A stretch of 64,000 nucleotides of DNA from Acanthopleura granulata. Taxonomy: Eukaryota > Mollusca > Polyplacophora > Chitonida > Chitonidae. Made by a program: the position numbers and the translations under genes. Every line of letters starts with the position of its first letter. The first letter of the stretch is position 1. Location of the stretch: NCBI GenBank assembly GCA_016165875.1, contig JABBOT010000008.1, positions 3,648,794 through 3,712,793 of the forward strand, read 5' to 3'. Positions 1 through 11,772 of the stretch are shown piece by piece. The notes beneath the pieces were generated by a model. The model did no database searches. It was not told the DNA's origin and saw only the letters and a program-made list of their open reading frames with translations.

Positions 1-725
1 TTCTGGTGTAGCCTTTTTTTCTGTAACATTCTTATAGCATTCTTTATACGGATAAAAATTCCAGTGGTAGTGTTTGAGCACGTATTTTGTTATATAATAT
101 ACATTCTGTTACGCTCACACCTGTCCACGCACATAGTCTCATTAACTGTAACTGTTGAAGAATGTGTTTGTTCACAGTGTGAGTAGGTCTATATCGTCAT
201 TGTAGCTATATATGTAATGTGTTACCTGTAGATGCATGGTATTTGTCTTATTCTGTACGTGATTGGGTGAGAGAGATAGGTATACTCGAAACTCAGTCTC
301 AGCGATCTGGTGACAGGTCTTACACCGAACACGTGTCATATCTCAGAGACAATCAGATCTTTATCCACACCATGCAGAGACCATCCGCTGACGAAGTGTA
401 TTAATTACCGCGCGTCGTGTTGCGTCATCATCAACACCGTTAAAAGGAATCGTATTAGCGAATTGTTAATGTATACAGTATGACATCTGCGAGGTATGGA
501 GAATCCATGTCCAGGATGCACAACTCATCTTAACAGATTCAGTTCTTTTTTTTTCGGTTGAAATCTCGCTGGAAGATGTGCGTTGATTGATTGTGTTAAG
601 TACTCTTTATAGTGTTCTCTCGTGGGTTACGTCACTACAGGTCAAGGGACGTCAAAGTATCACTACAGGCATGACCAGGATGGTAGAAAGAACATCAGGC
701 CTGGCATATCATTGGGTAGATGTAA
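1..725. other. No gene recognised
   Basis: AT-rich sequence with one 61-codon open frame (219-404) that shows no recognisable motif and no splice context. Confidence 0.5.
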
Positions 726-1190
726 TTAATTGGTAAAAATGGCAATAACAGAAGTAACGAGGATAGTAAAGATTCGTTCTCGAAATGTGGAATGGCTGTA
801 GAAGTTGCCTCCATATTTGAACCACTTTTATATTTACCACAAGATATGACAATTTATTACAGAACATTTGAGCTATCAAAGTTTGGCATTCAAGGAAAAG
901 TGGTAAGTGGACAACAATGCACATTCAATACATAATAGAACGGGATGAGCTGAGATGATATTTGGAAATTTAATGATGACAGAAAAGTAAGGACAGTTAA
1001 CAGAAAGACCGAATGTAGTTTGTGCCAGAGAAAAGTAAGTGATCGAAAGGTGCATATCATTATCTCTTGGCCAAATTTTGCTATGACAACACGTGCATTA
1101 AGAGTGCAATCTTTGCGACCTGATCCAGTGATGGAAAGTTCAAAAAAGGGACAACAAATCACCATTAGCAAAATATTTGTACAATGTAGG
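726..1190 (+). pseudogene. Decayed coding-like stretch, origin unknown
   Basis: One + frame from 726 to 1190 is open except for three close stops (933 TAA, 936 TAG, 951 TGA). The first part reads FEPLLYLPQDMTIYYRTFEL and then KFGIQGKVVSGQQCTFNT; the second includes DDIWKFNDDRKVRTVNRKTE and then CSLCQRKVSDRKVH, with a CxxC pair. Composition looks protein-like rather than random, and a donor-like GTG|GTAAGT lies at 900-907, so either an exon or a dead transposon fragment is possible. The 153-codon frame on the other strand (890-1351) overlaps it and has a less protein-like composition. Confidence 0.25.
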
Positions 1191-1699
1191 TGATCGAAAT
1201 GTGTGTGCAGGGTAGGAATAAACCCGTTAACTTGACAGTGAACTTCCTGTTGTTTATCTAATCGATGTACTTGACCATGGCTCAATCGAGGCATAGTATA
1301 ACAGACAGTATAACGGACACAAGTCGTCAAAAACCGCAAGACGAATTTCAAAGAAATGAAAACAACGTTTAGCCCAAACCACCAAATGGCTAAGAGAGAA
1401 AACAGGACAAAGCCATGTAAACAATGCAGTCGGCAGTTTTCATGGGTGCTAAGACATATTCTTTATATCCTGGTGATGAAGAGTATGAATGGACAAAAGC
1501 TGGCCGGAGTAGATCACTGCGGTTGGCGGGTATCTGTCAAACCTCCTGACATAAAACTGCCGCGAAATCAGTCACAGCTGGACCCGAACCCTTGATCTCA
1601 TTGGTCAAGGGAATGCGTTCTGGCAGCAGGAAGCCTGGACTGAAGGCCGGCTGTTATATCGAAATGGGTTAGAGCACTGCACCTTAAATACATGCTATC

Positions 1700-1850
1700 T
1701 CTTTGCATTTATTTATTCATCCAATTATTTTTTTGATTGTTGTTTTAATGCTTACTCAAGAATTTTTCATTTTTACGATGGCGGTCAGCTTTTATGGATG
1801 GGTGAAATGAGAGTGTCCGGGTTAAACCATGCACGAACTTTCCATCATGT
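1700..1850 (-). mobile_element. Degenerate SINE tail, inverted
   Basis: TTTATTTATTCATCCAATTA, GCTTACTCAAGAATTTTTCA and ACGATGGCGGTCAGCTTTTATGG read as the inverted 3' end of the SINE family, with many substitutions. The 5' end is unclear; sequence from about 1560 may belong to it. Confidence 0.5.
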
Positions 1851-2554
1851 GACGTACTAATTGGTACACCGTTTTGGTAAAAGAAAGCGGCCTTCAACCA
1901 ACGTTACATTGCGCAAACCGCCACACGAGCACGTCGATCTCTAGGCACGAAGTATATATAATTTCCCTGCTGAAGGCCTCGTGTGTCCTTGTAATTGAAA
2001 GACGATCGCCTGTAACCCCTCGGCCACTACCTGCTCCCTTATCTCCATGTCTAGCTTATCAGTTAACCAAGAGTAAGTCATCCATTGTCTCGGGACGACA
2101 TTAGCCTAGCTCTGTAGTGTCTATACAACAGGTGCTGTCATTCTAGTTGTTAGAATTGGAGAATATAACCTTACGTTATCAGATCCACACCGACATGAGA
2201 TTAAGGGTTTTGAATTATAGTGACTCTGAAGCGTCGTGCCTGGTTAGCGATAGTATTTCAACCTCAAGTATGTTAATTTTTGGGGGGGTACAAATCTCTT
2301 GTTTTGTTTTGTTTCTTTTTACTTACAAAGCTGTATATATTGCAAAGTGTTTTATTGCACAATTTTTTTTATTAAAAGATGTTATTTCAAAACTTACGAA
2401 GCTCTTAGACCATAATAAACCGGTTGGAACCATTCAGAAATGAGACATTTTATTGATGGTACATCAACTCAACTATCTGTTAAAAGTATGTACATATAAT
2501 CATCAATACGGAATAATTAACTCCGATGATCCAAAAAGATAGGTATTTTGCCCA

Positions 2555-2632
2555 TTATATGATATATATATATAATGACAAAGATATATACATATGTATA
2601 TATACATACACACATATATATAGAGAGAGAGA
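2555..2632. repeat. TA/TATACA microsatellite
   Basis: Simple sequence of TATATA, TATACATA and a GAGAGAGAG run. Confidence 0.8.
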
Positions 2633-3120
2633 TCAGCTCAGTTTGTCAAAGACATCCTTTGTACAGGAATGACGGTATGTGTTTACACAGGCCGTATGTA
2701 TATATCAAGCCTATACCCTAACCCGTGATGACCAATTATTAAGATCCAATCAAGTTAGTCGGCACAGTCTATTTATGTGCACGTCATTTGCATACCGTAG
2801 AGCTCTACGTAAGTGAATCAAGCTTATTAAAAAGGGAAACACTTCAGTCTACAACAGGCAACCTTGACTATTCTGTTATAAGGACGGAGGACCAATGAGT
2901 AACGACCCCTGGCAACTATATATATCAGTGTTGACAACTTGGAGTAATTGGACAGGGAATAGTGACTGCTCTGTATCGTAATTCTCCATGTGAAGCTAAC
3001 ATCTGTAAGATAAATAAGTGAACGTCGATCAATCGAATTTGGAATACCATCTGAACTGCGGCTTTGTCCGAGGTTTTGAGACAAAGCATATAGAGGTAAA
3101 ATCTCCCATAAAGTGCAGCA

Positions 3121-3732
3121 ATGTGGTCAAAACGCTATCCGTGGAGAGGAATGTCTAAGTACAAAGGCAAGACGAAAGCCAAGACCAAGGATCTTAATAC
3201 AGGGGAGTGTAACGTCAGGCGTAGACCCCGGCGAAGTCTTCTCCAGGGTGTGCGATGGGGGAAATATTCATTGATCAACGACGGTGAGGACTGCGGGGTT
3301 GAGGTATACAGTGACATGAAAAAGACACCGGCGGTGAACAGAAACCAGAATTACAAAGGAACCGATGAGACACTCCAGCAAAACGTTGAAAAAAATGACA
3401 TTCTAGAGCCGAATAGCGAAAAAGCATTGGTAGTTTACAGAGGTGCTGAAAGTGAACAGGCGTTGTTTAAGCCGAATATATCCCTGGAGATCATGTTCGA
3501 TAACGGTACAAGCGTTAATATTGGGGCCACATTGGTGAGAGGAGCGGTGAAAAAGACACCTGTGGTGGTGCTGAAAACGGTACTTTCCGAAAGTTTGAAG
3601 GTGCGTCCGCCGACAGGTAGCGCTACAGTGGTGAAAACATCCACAGGTAAGACTTCCGGTACGATAAAGCGGAAGGTGCATGCTGTGTTACACAAACCTA
3701 TACTTGTTCAGGTGAACAGCTGGTCTTTGTAA
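3121..3732 (+). CDS. Orphan 203-codon open reading frame, unknown function
   Basis: ATG at 3121 (G at -3) to TAA, 203 codons, much longer than other open frames in the AT-rich surroundings, and locally richer in GC. The product is basic (repeated Lys/Arg, e.g. KYKGKTKAKTKD and RRRPRRSLLQG), has no signal peptide or membrane segment, and has a Val/Thr-rich C-terminal half (SLEIMFDNGTSVNIGATLV; KTPVVVLKTVLSESLKV). No known domain is recognised. A possible donor (CAG|GTGAAC at about 3711) means it could be one exon of a longer gene. If the formin's first exons lie upstream of the window, it sits inside a formin intron. Confidence 0.4.
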   Translation: MWSKRYPWRGMSKYKGKTKAKTKDLNTGECNVRRRPRRSLLQGVRWGKYSLINDGEDCGVEVYSDMKKTPAVNRNQNYKGTDETLQQNVEKNDILEPNSEKALVVYRGAESEQALFKPNISLEIMFDNGTSVNIGATLVRGAVKKTPVVVLKTVLSESLKVRPPTGSATVVKTSTGKTSGTIKRKVHAVLHKPILVQVNSWSL

Positions 3733-3999
3733 TATCAGGATATGATATTATGTCATTGAATTATTAAGGGAAAGTACAGCGTCTTATTTACAGGATGGTA
3801 CGTTACTATATCTGACAGTGGCGGGTTATATTTGATGTGCTTATGACCAAAGTGTGTTGCCCTTGCTGTGTCTTATATTTGCTGATTTGCCCTTGACTGT
3901 GTGTGTTCTGTTTTCTTTGTGGCATAATTTGAGCAATTTTCTACATGGCATCATTATTAGTATGGTTTTTGTGACTTGGTAGTGGAAACGTGCACGATT

Positions 4000-4345
4000 G
4001 TCAGAGTGCGAAATCTCAGTTGTCACTGTGAAATCTCGATGTCTGACCGTGACATGTTATATGGATGTGTACGTTCACGAGGTTGTTAAATCCTGATATA
4101 CACAATGTTAAAGACTGTGGAACCTTTACGCTCAGTGTGTTAACGCTCGATTTTTAGACTGTGGGGTCTTAAATTCTGGTTGTTCAAATCTCGATGTTCA
4201 TGTGGATAGATCTGTTTGTTCGCAGTTTTAAATCTCAACGTTCAGACTGTTTAATCTGGATATTCAGACTGTTCAGAGTGTGAAATCTCAAAATCTGATT
4301 GTGGTATATCTACGTTCAGGCTTTTAAATCTCGATGTTAACTCGA
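4000..4345. repeat. Degenerate minisatellite
   Basis: Recurrent AAATCTCGATGTTCAGACTGT-like words separated by about 20-35 bp, with heavy divergence between copies. No gene recognised here. Confidence 0.5.
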
Positions 4346-5288
4346 TGGAATTTCGAAGGCGTCGCATACCGTGGCTCAAACGGAACAGATTACTTAATAT
4401 TCAATTAGCGAGTAATTCAGGTATTTAGAAACTTCGTTAAGTTCATGTAAATGACCCCACCCCTACCCCCAATAGCCCAAAATGTCGTCGACAAATAGGT
4501 CAGCTTTTTATATCCACCCAGACAAAGGCGTTACCAGACCCGACAAGAGCACAGGCTATTAATTTGCGGTCGTTTATGCAGCGACAAAAACAAAGTAATT
4601 AAGCGTAAAGGTTTATCGTACTGGTGTAGAATTAACCCCACTGACTTATCATTTATAAACATCCACCTATATTCTTTTCCCAGTTTAATTTGACAAGCTT
4701 GGGGCATTCTAATTGGCCAGGGGCTGAGTTATCACGCGACCTATAATGTGAACGTCTTCACGGGTTTCACAGAAAAAGCATTTGTCGTATTGTTTTACAC
4801 TCAAGGTTACTTAGTAATAAATTCTTTACGTTTCATTTCAAAGTTCTGTGCGCTGTAGGCGTTTCGCTTTATTCCATTATCCACTTATATGGATGGGCCG
4901 TTTTTATCCACTACATTTTCTGACCTATAACACCTAATGCAAGGCAGGAAACTTCATGCTAGTCGTTTCGTTGAATCCTGCGACTCGTTTCATTGAACAG
5001 AATGCATGGAGCCCTCCTGTTCTTTTAATGCATATGTCCACGTGTTTAAGTGATACACGTGCGCAGGACTATAGAACAGCAACGATTAATCACACGTTAT
5101 ATCTTTAATTAGCAGGAATGACAATGTCAGGGATGCATCTACATTCATCAGATTATTTAATGAGCAATACAAAGAAGTTTTCTTCAAGAGATATTCTTCT
5201 GTAAGAAGTATATTCACGCAGGTATGAAGATTACACGAGGTATTATTCCATTTATTAAACATTCATTTATTGATTTCATTGGTAAAAT

Positions 5289-5414
5289 ATGGTACTAAAA
5301 CATGATGTAAAATATGGTACTAAAACCAAACTGATGTGTACAGTGGGTTTTATGGATCGCCTTTATGAGTGGAAGAAACGAGTTGAAGACAGCGGAGGAC
5401 CTAAATCTGACCAA
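5289..5414 (+). CDS. Candidate upstream coding exon (possible first INF2 exon), unproven
   Basis: An open frame with ATGs at 5289, 5334 and 5352 runs into a strong donor (CAA|GTAAGT, exon end 5414) in phase 0. The last part reads MDRLYEWKKRVEDSGGPKSD, which loosely resembles the W/K/E pattern of the vertebrate INF2 start. No following exon with the expected second segment was recognised between 5415 and 8578, and the phase needed by the exon at 8579 (one base carried over) does not match a direct splice. It may equally be a chance open frame in the intron. Confidence 0.2.
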
Positions 5415-8400
5415 GTAAGTGTAGGCTACACACTTATAACACCATCCATAGCTGGATTGGAACTTGCCGACTCGGCCTTTCTAGACGTGTAATCATCCCA
5501 CATGGATCGGCTAGCGGGGGGTCCTCTTACTGATCACATCGTAATATTTCTGTCACCATTGCAAGGTGCGCAGGATGATAGCAACGTGGAATAAAGGGAA
5601 AAACTTCACATTTCACTCCCACGTTAACACCGAGTGTGTAAACATATAATCCCCCGACAGCCTGGGGAAATATGCCCTGTCAAGCCACGTCAGCTGTGGT
5701 CATCCATAAAAGCTGTGCAAAAACGCCTACATATGGCCGCAAGCCTTTGTAGTCGAGAATGATACGAATGTATGATTATTATAAGAAACCGTTTTAGCTG
5801 TGCCTATGTGCGAGCTGGCTTTGCGTCTCTCGTGACCGGTTTTTATTGCGGGTTTATTAATATCTCCTTGCTCGTCCATCAACTATAACCACCGCCCTCG
5901 CCTGCTAGTCCTTTTTTATCTCTAACGCAGAAGAGTCTATGCGCTGGGCTTGTTTTTTTCACCGATGATCAAATATCCACATCCCCTGACAAGTACTGAC
6001 CATCTTTTCTGTCGGTATTTCTATAGGTACTGTCCAGGATTAGCGGGCCCAGAGATACAAATTAGTCGCATCACTGGTCATCAATAATAAACGATCTGTA
6101 AACAGACCGTATAATGAATAATTCTCCATGCTTTAAGTCCAAGTATTAATGATGTAGAGTGCATTATCGTTTAAGCCAATCTGTTTATTATCGTCATCAT
6201 TTAGATAATCGGTCTAGATGACCATAGCAACATGTATGGTTGCTTACATAGGAGAAATAATAAAAACGGTCGAACGTTTAATTACATAATGGACAGAAAC
6301 ACGGGTCTTATAACCTAGTAACGTGAATCTGGCTGGTAAGTGTAGTTCTAACAGAGTGACAGACCAAGTGTTCTTCCCTTCTCTGACGATGTCTATCTAT
6401 ATACAGTTTAAGTATTATGTATGTATCCTATTTATATAATAGGGCAGTCGCCCACGACAGAGACAAGCTCATTATGGTGTTACAAAATAGGCCCAAGTTA
6501 GTAACTCATTATGATGAATCTTCTAGATAATACATCCGGGCATTCGTGCAATAATAATTCCCCCATAGTTCTCGATATATGCGTCATTACTCTTATATGA
6601 ATAATGATAATGATGTGCATGCATTTTGCACGCATAGTCGCAATAACCCGAAGCCTCCCACCAATGCGGTCGCTGTGAGTTCAAGTCCAGCTCATGCTGG
6701 TTTCCTCTCCGGCCGTACGTGGGGAGGCCTGCCAGCAACCTGCGGATGGTCGTGGGTTTCCCCTGGGCTGTGCCCGGTTTCCTCCTACCATAAGGCTGGC
6801 CGCCATCGTATAAGTGTAATATTCTTAAGTACGGCGTAAAACGCCAATGGAATAAAGAAATAAATACACACATAGTCTGAAAACGGATTGCCGACATTTC
6901 TCCTCACACCTGTAGGCCTACAGTCTGTTTTTAATCTAGCATTATTATTGAACGCAACTACCGTACATGATCTTTGACTTTAGTTATTTACTTGATTCAT
7001 GTTTTCCGTCATTCGCACAGCTGTATGACTTATATGCTGACAGGTCGCCTTTGAAAAAAAGGAAAGAAATGAAAGAGACAGCCGACCTAGCAAGAGCTGG
7101 ATTGGAACACGCGTCCTCTTAGGCTAAGAGTTAGTGTCTTGTGATGAAGATCGTCATTCGGCGCAGTCAGTGGGGATTTCAAGTTTAAGACTGATGAACA
7201 AAATATGCCGGCAAAAGCTGAGAAAACCATGGCACTAAGTAAACGAAAAGCTATAAAAACCGTTGCCTGTGGTCTTCAATGTCAAGGAAACGTTACTAAA
7301 TACCACAGGTGGACGTAATGGTTTAAAATCTCCCCCAAAATTATGATCACTGCTATATTTGTACAGGTTACATACATGAACGGTTGTTTGCACGATGTCT
7401 TTCTCGTGTACTGGCTGTGTTGCTTGTATCTGCTAGATTCCCTTTACCCGTGACACAAGCCAATGTTGCCGCCTCCGTTTCGCTCTGATACTTACACAAC
7501 AGCACTACTGGGGCTGATGCAAGAAGCAGATATAATGCATTATATATGCTCATGTGACTCTAAGGGTAGGGTAACACGTAATTAGATAAGCCGTTTCACT
7601 TAAATAATTCATTGCTCTATCCGACTTAGTTCATACGTTTTGCGCGCCCACGGCGCCTGGCTGAAGCGACCCAGTAAATGCTGGCTTTAGCTGGCGCTAG
7701 GCCGCTATCTTGTGCTCTGTTAAAAGCCATTAAACTCGTGTTTTCGTAGCAAAATTTGTATTGCTATTCCGTAGATCGTTTCTACCCAACCAATAACATC
7801 AACTCAAAGCCCACTTTTTGGTGTGAGTTCGCCTGTCTTTGGACGAGTGATATTATAATGCTGTGGTATAGATTGTACCATTGCTTTCTCACCGTTGTTT
7901 TTTCTCCCCGCGCACTGGCGACTTTGGTCCAAGTGGGACTTAGCCTTGTTATCTTGTAGTATATTATTACCAGTTGGCCACAAATTACCACCATCAAGGC
8001 AGGAATGAACCATTCATTACGCAACTTTGGCCAGAATTACTTTATGCAGGGAAGTTCCCCGTCATGGCGTCATTTCTGTCATCAGCTTCACATCAATTGT
8101 TTTTTTTTTTTCAGTGAACCGTCGAACAAGTGAGACAATCTTGAATTAAACAAATGCCAATCAAATCAATAAAATCTCTTTTAGGAACAATAAAAATCAC
8201 GAAGGTGTCATATATGTCCTAGTATACAAGAACAAACAGCTGATAATCTCTAAAAACTTCTCTTAACCATGTCCTCGCTCCAATGTGGCCGAAATATTGC
8301 CGAAATGGCGTTCAGCCGTAATCATTCACCCTTTCTAAAAACAACTGTGCTCGCATGTACAGTTCTCCGAATTGTATTAAAAATACATAATTTTGTGATG

Positions 8401-8578
8401 TAGCAGTACACAAAAATTAGATAATAAGTAATTAGATATGTGTATCACTGCAGGGTACACATTAATGTAGATGCGCAAAATGTTACACCGTCTGTTTTTG
8501 GCCAGCAATGCTGAAACTTTCTTTTTTAATATTAGCCTATTTTGTACTCGCTCAGCGTGTTTGTGTTGTTTTCCTTAG
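5415..8578. other. Probable formin intron or upstream DNA
   Basis: No segment resembling the missing INF2 N-terminal residues was found on the + strand. It holds one SINE (6640-6866). Confidence 0.4.
6640..6866 (+). mobile_element. SINE copy of the same family, with target-site duplications
   Basis: Contains CGCTGTGAGTTCAAGTCCAG, the CCAGCAACCTGCGGATGGTC body and GGCGTAAAACGCCAATGG near the 3' end. The 5' head is truncated. Flanks CACGCATAGTC (6629-6639) and CACACATAGTC (6867-6877) match at 10 of 11 positions. Confidence 0.85.
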
Positions 8579-11500
8579 CTTTGGAGACGAAGAATCTGAT
8601 GGTGAAGATGCAGATATTTGAGCTGTTGTCCGCATTGTGTGTCTACTCCCGTGCCGGTTATACCTTGACACTGGATGCTCTACAGAGGTATAAGGTAAGA
8701 AATTCAAGAAAAAGGGTAAAAGAACTTTACCTACAAATTTGAAAACAAATAACGTTTTATTGATTGATAAAAAACTGAGTCTTCTTGTGACAAATGCTTA
8801 ATTATTTTTACCAAATAACAACTTCATAATCTGTTCATAGTGTGCAATTTGTCTTGGCGAATTCATCAAGATCGAAACGTGTGAACTGTTATTCGATTTT
8901 TGTTGGAAGTAGGCCATGTTCCATGCCTGGCGTGAACGCTGCTTACACTGGTGTCTAATTTTAGGCCAGCAGTAACGTGCCATTTATTTCGTCGGGCACT
9001 GTTCACGTCGTCTGTTTCCTGTGTGGAGTGCACAGGCCGAACCAATTCGATTTCATTAGCTGGAAACATCAGTTCCGGCCCACTGGCGATAAGTCGATGA
9101 CAAAATGGCAGCTCTCTCACCTTCCGGACACCTGGAGTTTTGTTGCATTTATCACAGTATTGAAATGCGTTTATTGTGATTGCTAATAATTACTTAATTA
9201 TCTATAATTTCTCCTCGAATATTTTCGAGACAAAGAGTTGCAAGCATTGCTGTCTTTCTTAACCTTACAGTACCATGTAATCAGCAGTGACTTATTCAGA
9301 AATGAGCTTTAGATTCCCTTGATACAGAGAAAAAATTGTTGTAAGTTACAGCTAATTGATAATATTAATGACGTCATTGTGCTTGTCTGAGCTTATATGT
9401 TATAGATATTGCGAAATGATCCCTATAGATGTCCAAACATTCCAGGCAATTTACTAATTATGATGGTTCAGTTAAACTTAAAGAAATTATGGAAATAAGC
9501 GGGTTGACCATAGCGTATTATTATATAGGTTATCTATAGTACAACATGGGTCAGTAGCACAAAGCGGTGTTCCCGCCGAAGCCGATCAGTCCCTGAGCAA
9601 TGCGGGCGGGGGTTCAAATCCAATTGCCGTTGCCGGATATACCTGGTGCAGTACTCTAGTTTTCTCCGGGCATTCCCACACCGATAAACTCGACTTCCCT
9701 TGTATAAGTGAAGATGTCTTGAGTATATAAAACGTCTGATATCAATCGCTTAAAAAATTAATGTACTGCTTCAATCTTTGTTTTTGTAGGCCTGGCAAAG
9801 GTTGCCATACCGCTTCAGTCTGCTCATCCAGGAGTTGCGTACTTCGGAACTTCCGGCCTATAAATCAGCCGTCATGGCGCTGATCAACTCTATAATTGTG
9901 GCCAATGAGAATTTACGCGACAGAGTCCGTATCAGAAGCGAGTTTGTTTGTAAGTTTCTAATTAAACAACATGAAGGAAAGGCAATAAGTATTGAAGAAG
10001 TGACATCAACTGCAGCGGATGGTGTACACTTCAGAGATTTGCCATGTACTAGGAGAGGTGCGGTGGCATCCGCGAGCACCTTCCCCTTTCCTGCAACCAT
10101 AAACCAAACCGCCGTGAAACATTCTTCTGTAAGGTGTAAAACACTGATCAAATTAACATACCAGTCATAGTATGTAAAAGTTAGGTCATCATAACCCTTT
10201 GGGTTTATTTATGAATATCACGTTGGTAACGTTAAACTAAAAATCCACATTGCCTCAGGGGTTTCACATTGTAAAAATAGTATCCATATATTCAGTGTTT
10301 ACGTACACATTTCTTAAATCTAACCTGTATCTATGCTGCCAATGTCTGAAACGTAACCAAATTTCACGTATATACACTGCAGCCCTGAATCTCGTGGAGA
10401 TTATCCACCAGCTACGGGCAGAGGACGACGAGTACCTGAACGTCCAGTGTGACGTGTTCGAGGAGGAACTGAATGCCGACAACGAGGCTCTGGAAGAGAT
10501 GAACGACGGCAGCGTCGACATCAGTGACACGCAGGAGCTCTTTAAGGCCATTCTTCAGAGGGTAGGTTTCCGTAAAGTGGGTGAACCTAGGCGTCGAAAC
10601 CGACATTCGTATACCAACCTTCAACCAAAATGGGCGTTTCGGGTCAATAATCACAAGACTAATTTCCAAAAACGACAAATAACACAAACCATCAGAGCTC
10701 TAGGAAAATATATAAATATAAAAGTTATGGCGGATTCATGCAAAGAGAAGCAGTCAACAGTTTTCAATGAAGACGAAAAGCGCAATGGATGTTTCAGGCG
10801 GATGAATAACACCAGTATTCAAATCGTGGACCATTTTAGTATATATGATGTCGATAATCAGCTGTGTATCTCAGTTGCGCTTTGATTGCAACTGTTCATA
10901 TATCCAACGTGGCGATCACACTCAACACCATGAACATGCCGCCTATAGCCCCAGTTTAAGGAGAATTGGACACAATTATAAAAGTCCCAGAGATTCTCAG
11001 CCACACCCCGTCCTTATTTACCAGAAACATACCTGGGCATTGTGTTTGTGTGCAGACGTAGCAAGTTTGGTTGTCCTGTGACGAAAAGAAGTCGAGATAT
11101 TAAGGTAGATGCCATTTTAGATGCCTGTTACCAATCAGCACCCTGGCGGCGGAATCCGTAACTAATGTGATGAAAGTGTGCTGTGTGTGTTTTCTGTTCA
11201 AACTTGCCAAATTTGGTTATGGTATCGCTTGATATGACAGTTCAGATTTGAATATCGAACTGGTTACTGGCATCTAACTTACTTCTGAATATCGAACTGG
11301 CAACCGCGAACTGACAACTAACTTCATGTATTTTCGGGCATTGCTGTGAGCGGGCAAAGAATCTCGACTGGTGTGAAATGTGAAGTTGATGGACCCACAG
11401 CCATATGTGCCATACAGTTATGGCTCATTTGTCTGAACAATTCTTACTCTGCTTCCGTTTTTTTCTTTTTCAAACCAGTACAAACTGTCTGTCAAATTGT

Positions 11501-11772
11501 AATCTTGCCATTGGTCATGTAAGCTAACACAATTATAAACCTTTTGTTCAAAACACGGAATTGGAACGGCAGTTTCGACACTCTTTCCAATCTCATAGCT
11601 CGCATGAATTGCAAGTACGAGAGCAAAAATGTACAGGACATCATAGTTTTAATTCCAAATCATATCAATACATACTCATGTGAACATTGCAGGTGAAGGA
11701 TACACCTATTGAAGGACCATTCCTGGGCATTCTACAAAACCTCTTCCAGCTAGAGACGAATTCCCTGACCAG
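8579..11772 (+). CDS. INF2: INF2 exons 1-4 in window: DID/armadillo (FH3) region
   Basis: Exons 8579-8694, 9790-9949, 10383-10561 and 11693-11772. The first begins after a pyrimidine-rich TTTTCCTTAG acceptor and encodes [18 protein letters not shown], which aligns residue for residue with the vertebrate INF2 armadillo repeats. The second gives [20 protein letters not shown] and then [19 protein letters not shown]. The third is acidic ([20 protein letters not shown], then [17 protein letters not shown]), matching the INF2 segment that ends in a 'VDMSSHQEVF'-type motif. The fourth gives [16 protein letters not shown]. In the family this region binds the C-terminal DAD and keeps the formin inactive. 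Read-through open frames beyond each donor (for example to 10885) are intronic. Confidence 0.9.

Larger units (their letters stand above)
1191..3120. other. No gene recognised
   Basis: Apart from a degenerate SINE and a microsatellite, only short open frames with no recognisable motif (for example 2147-2443). Confidence 0.5.

Noticed and set aside
890..1351. 153-codon frame on the - strand
   Set aside because: Cys/His/Phe/Leu-rich composition typical of an antisense shadow; the + frame across the same bases looks more protein-like.
10250..10885. 211-codon + frame treated as one exon
   Set aside because: Only 10383-10561 aligns with INF2; the parts outside the AG acceptor and GTAGGT donor are intronic read-through.
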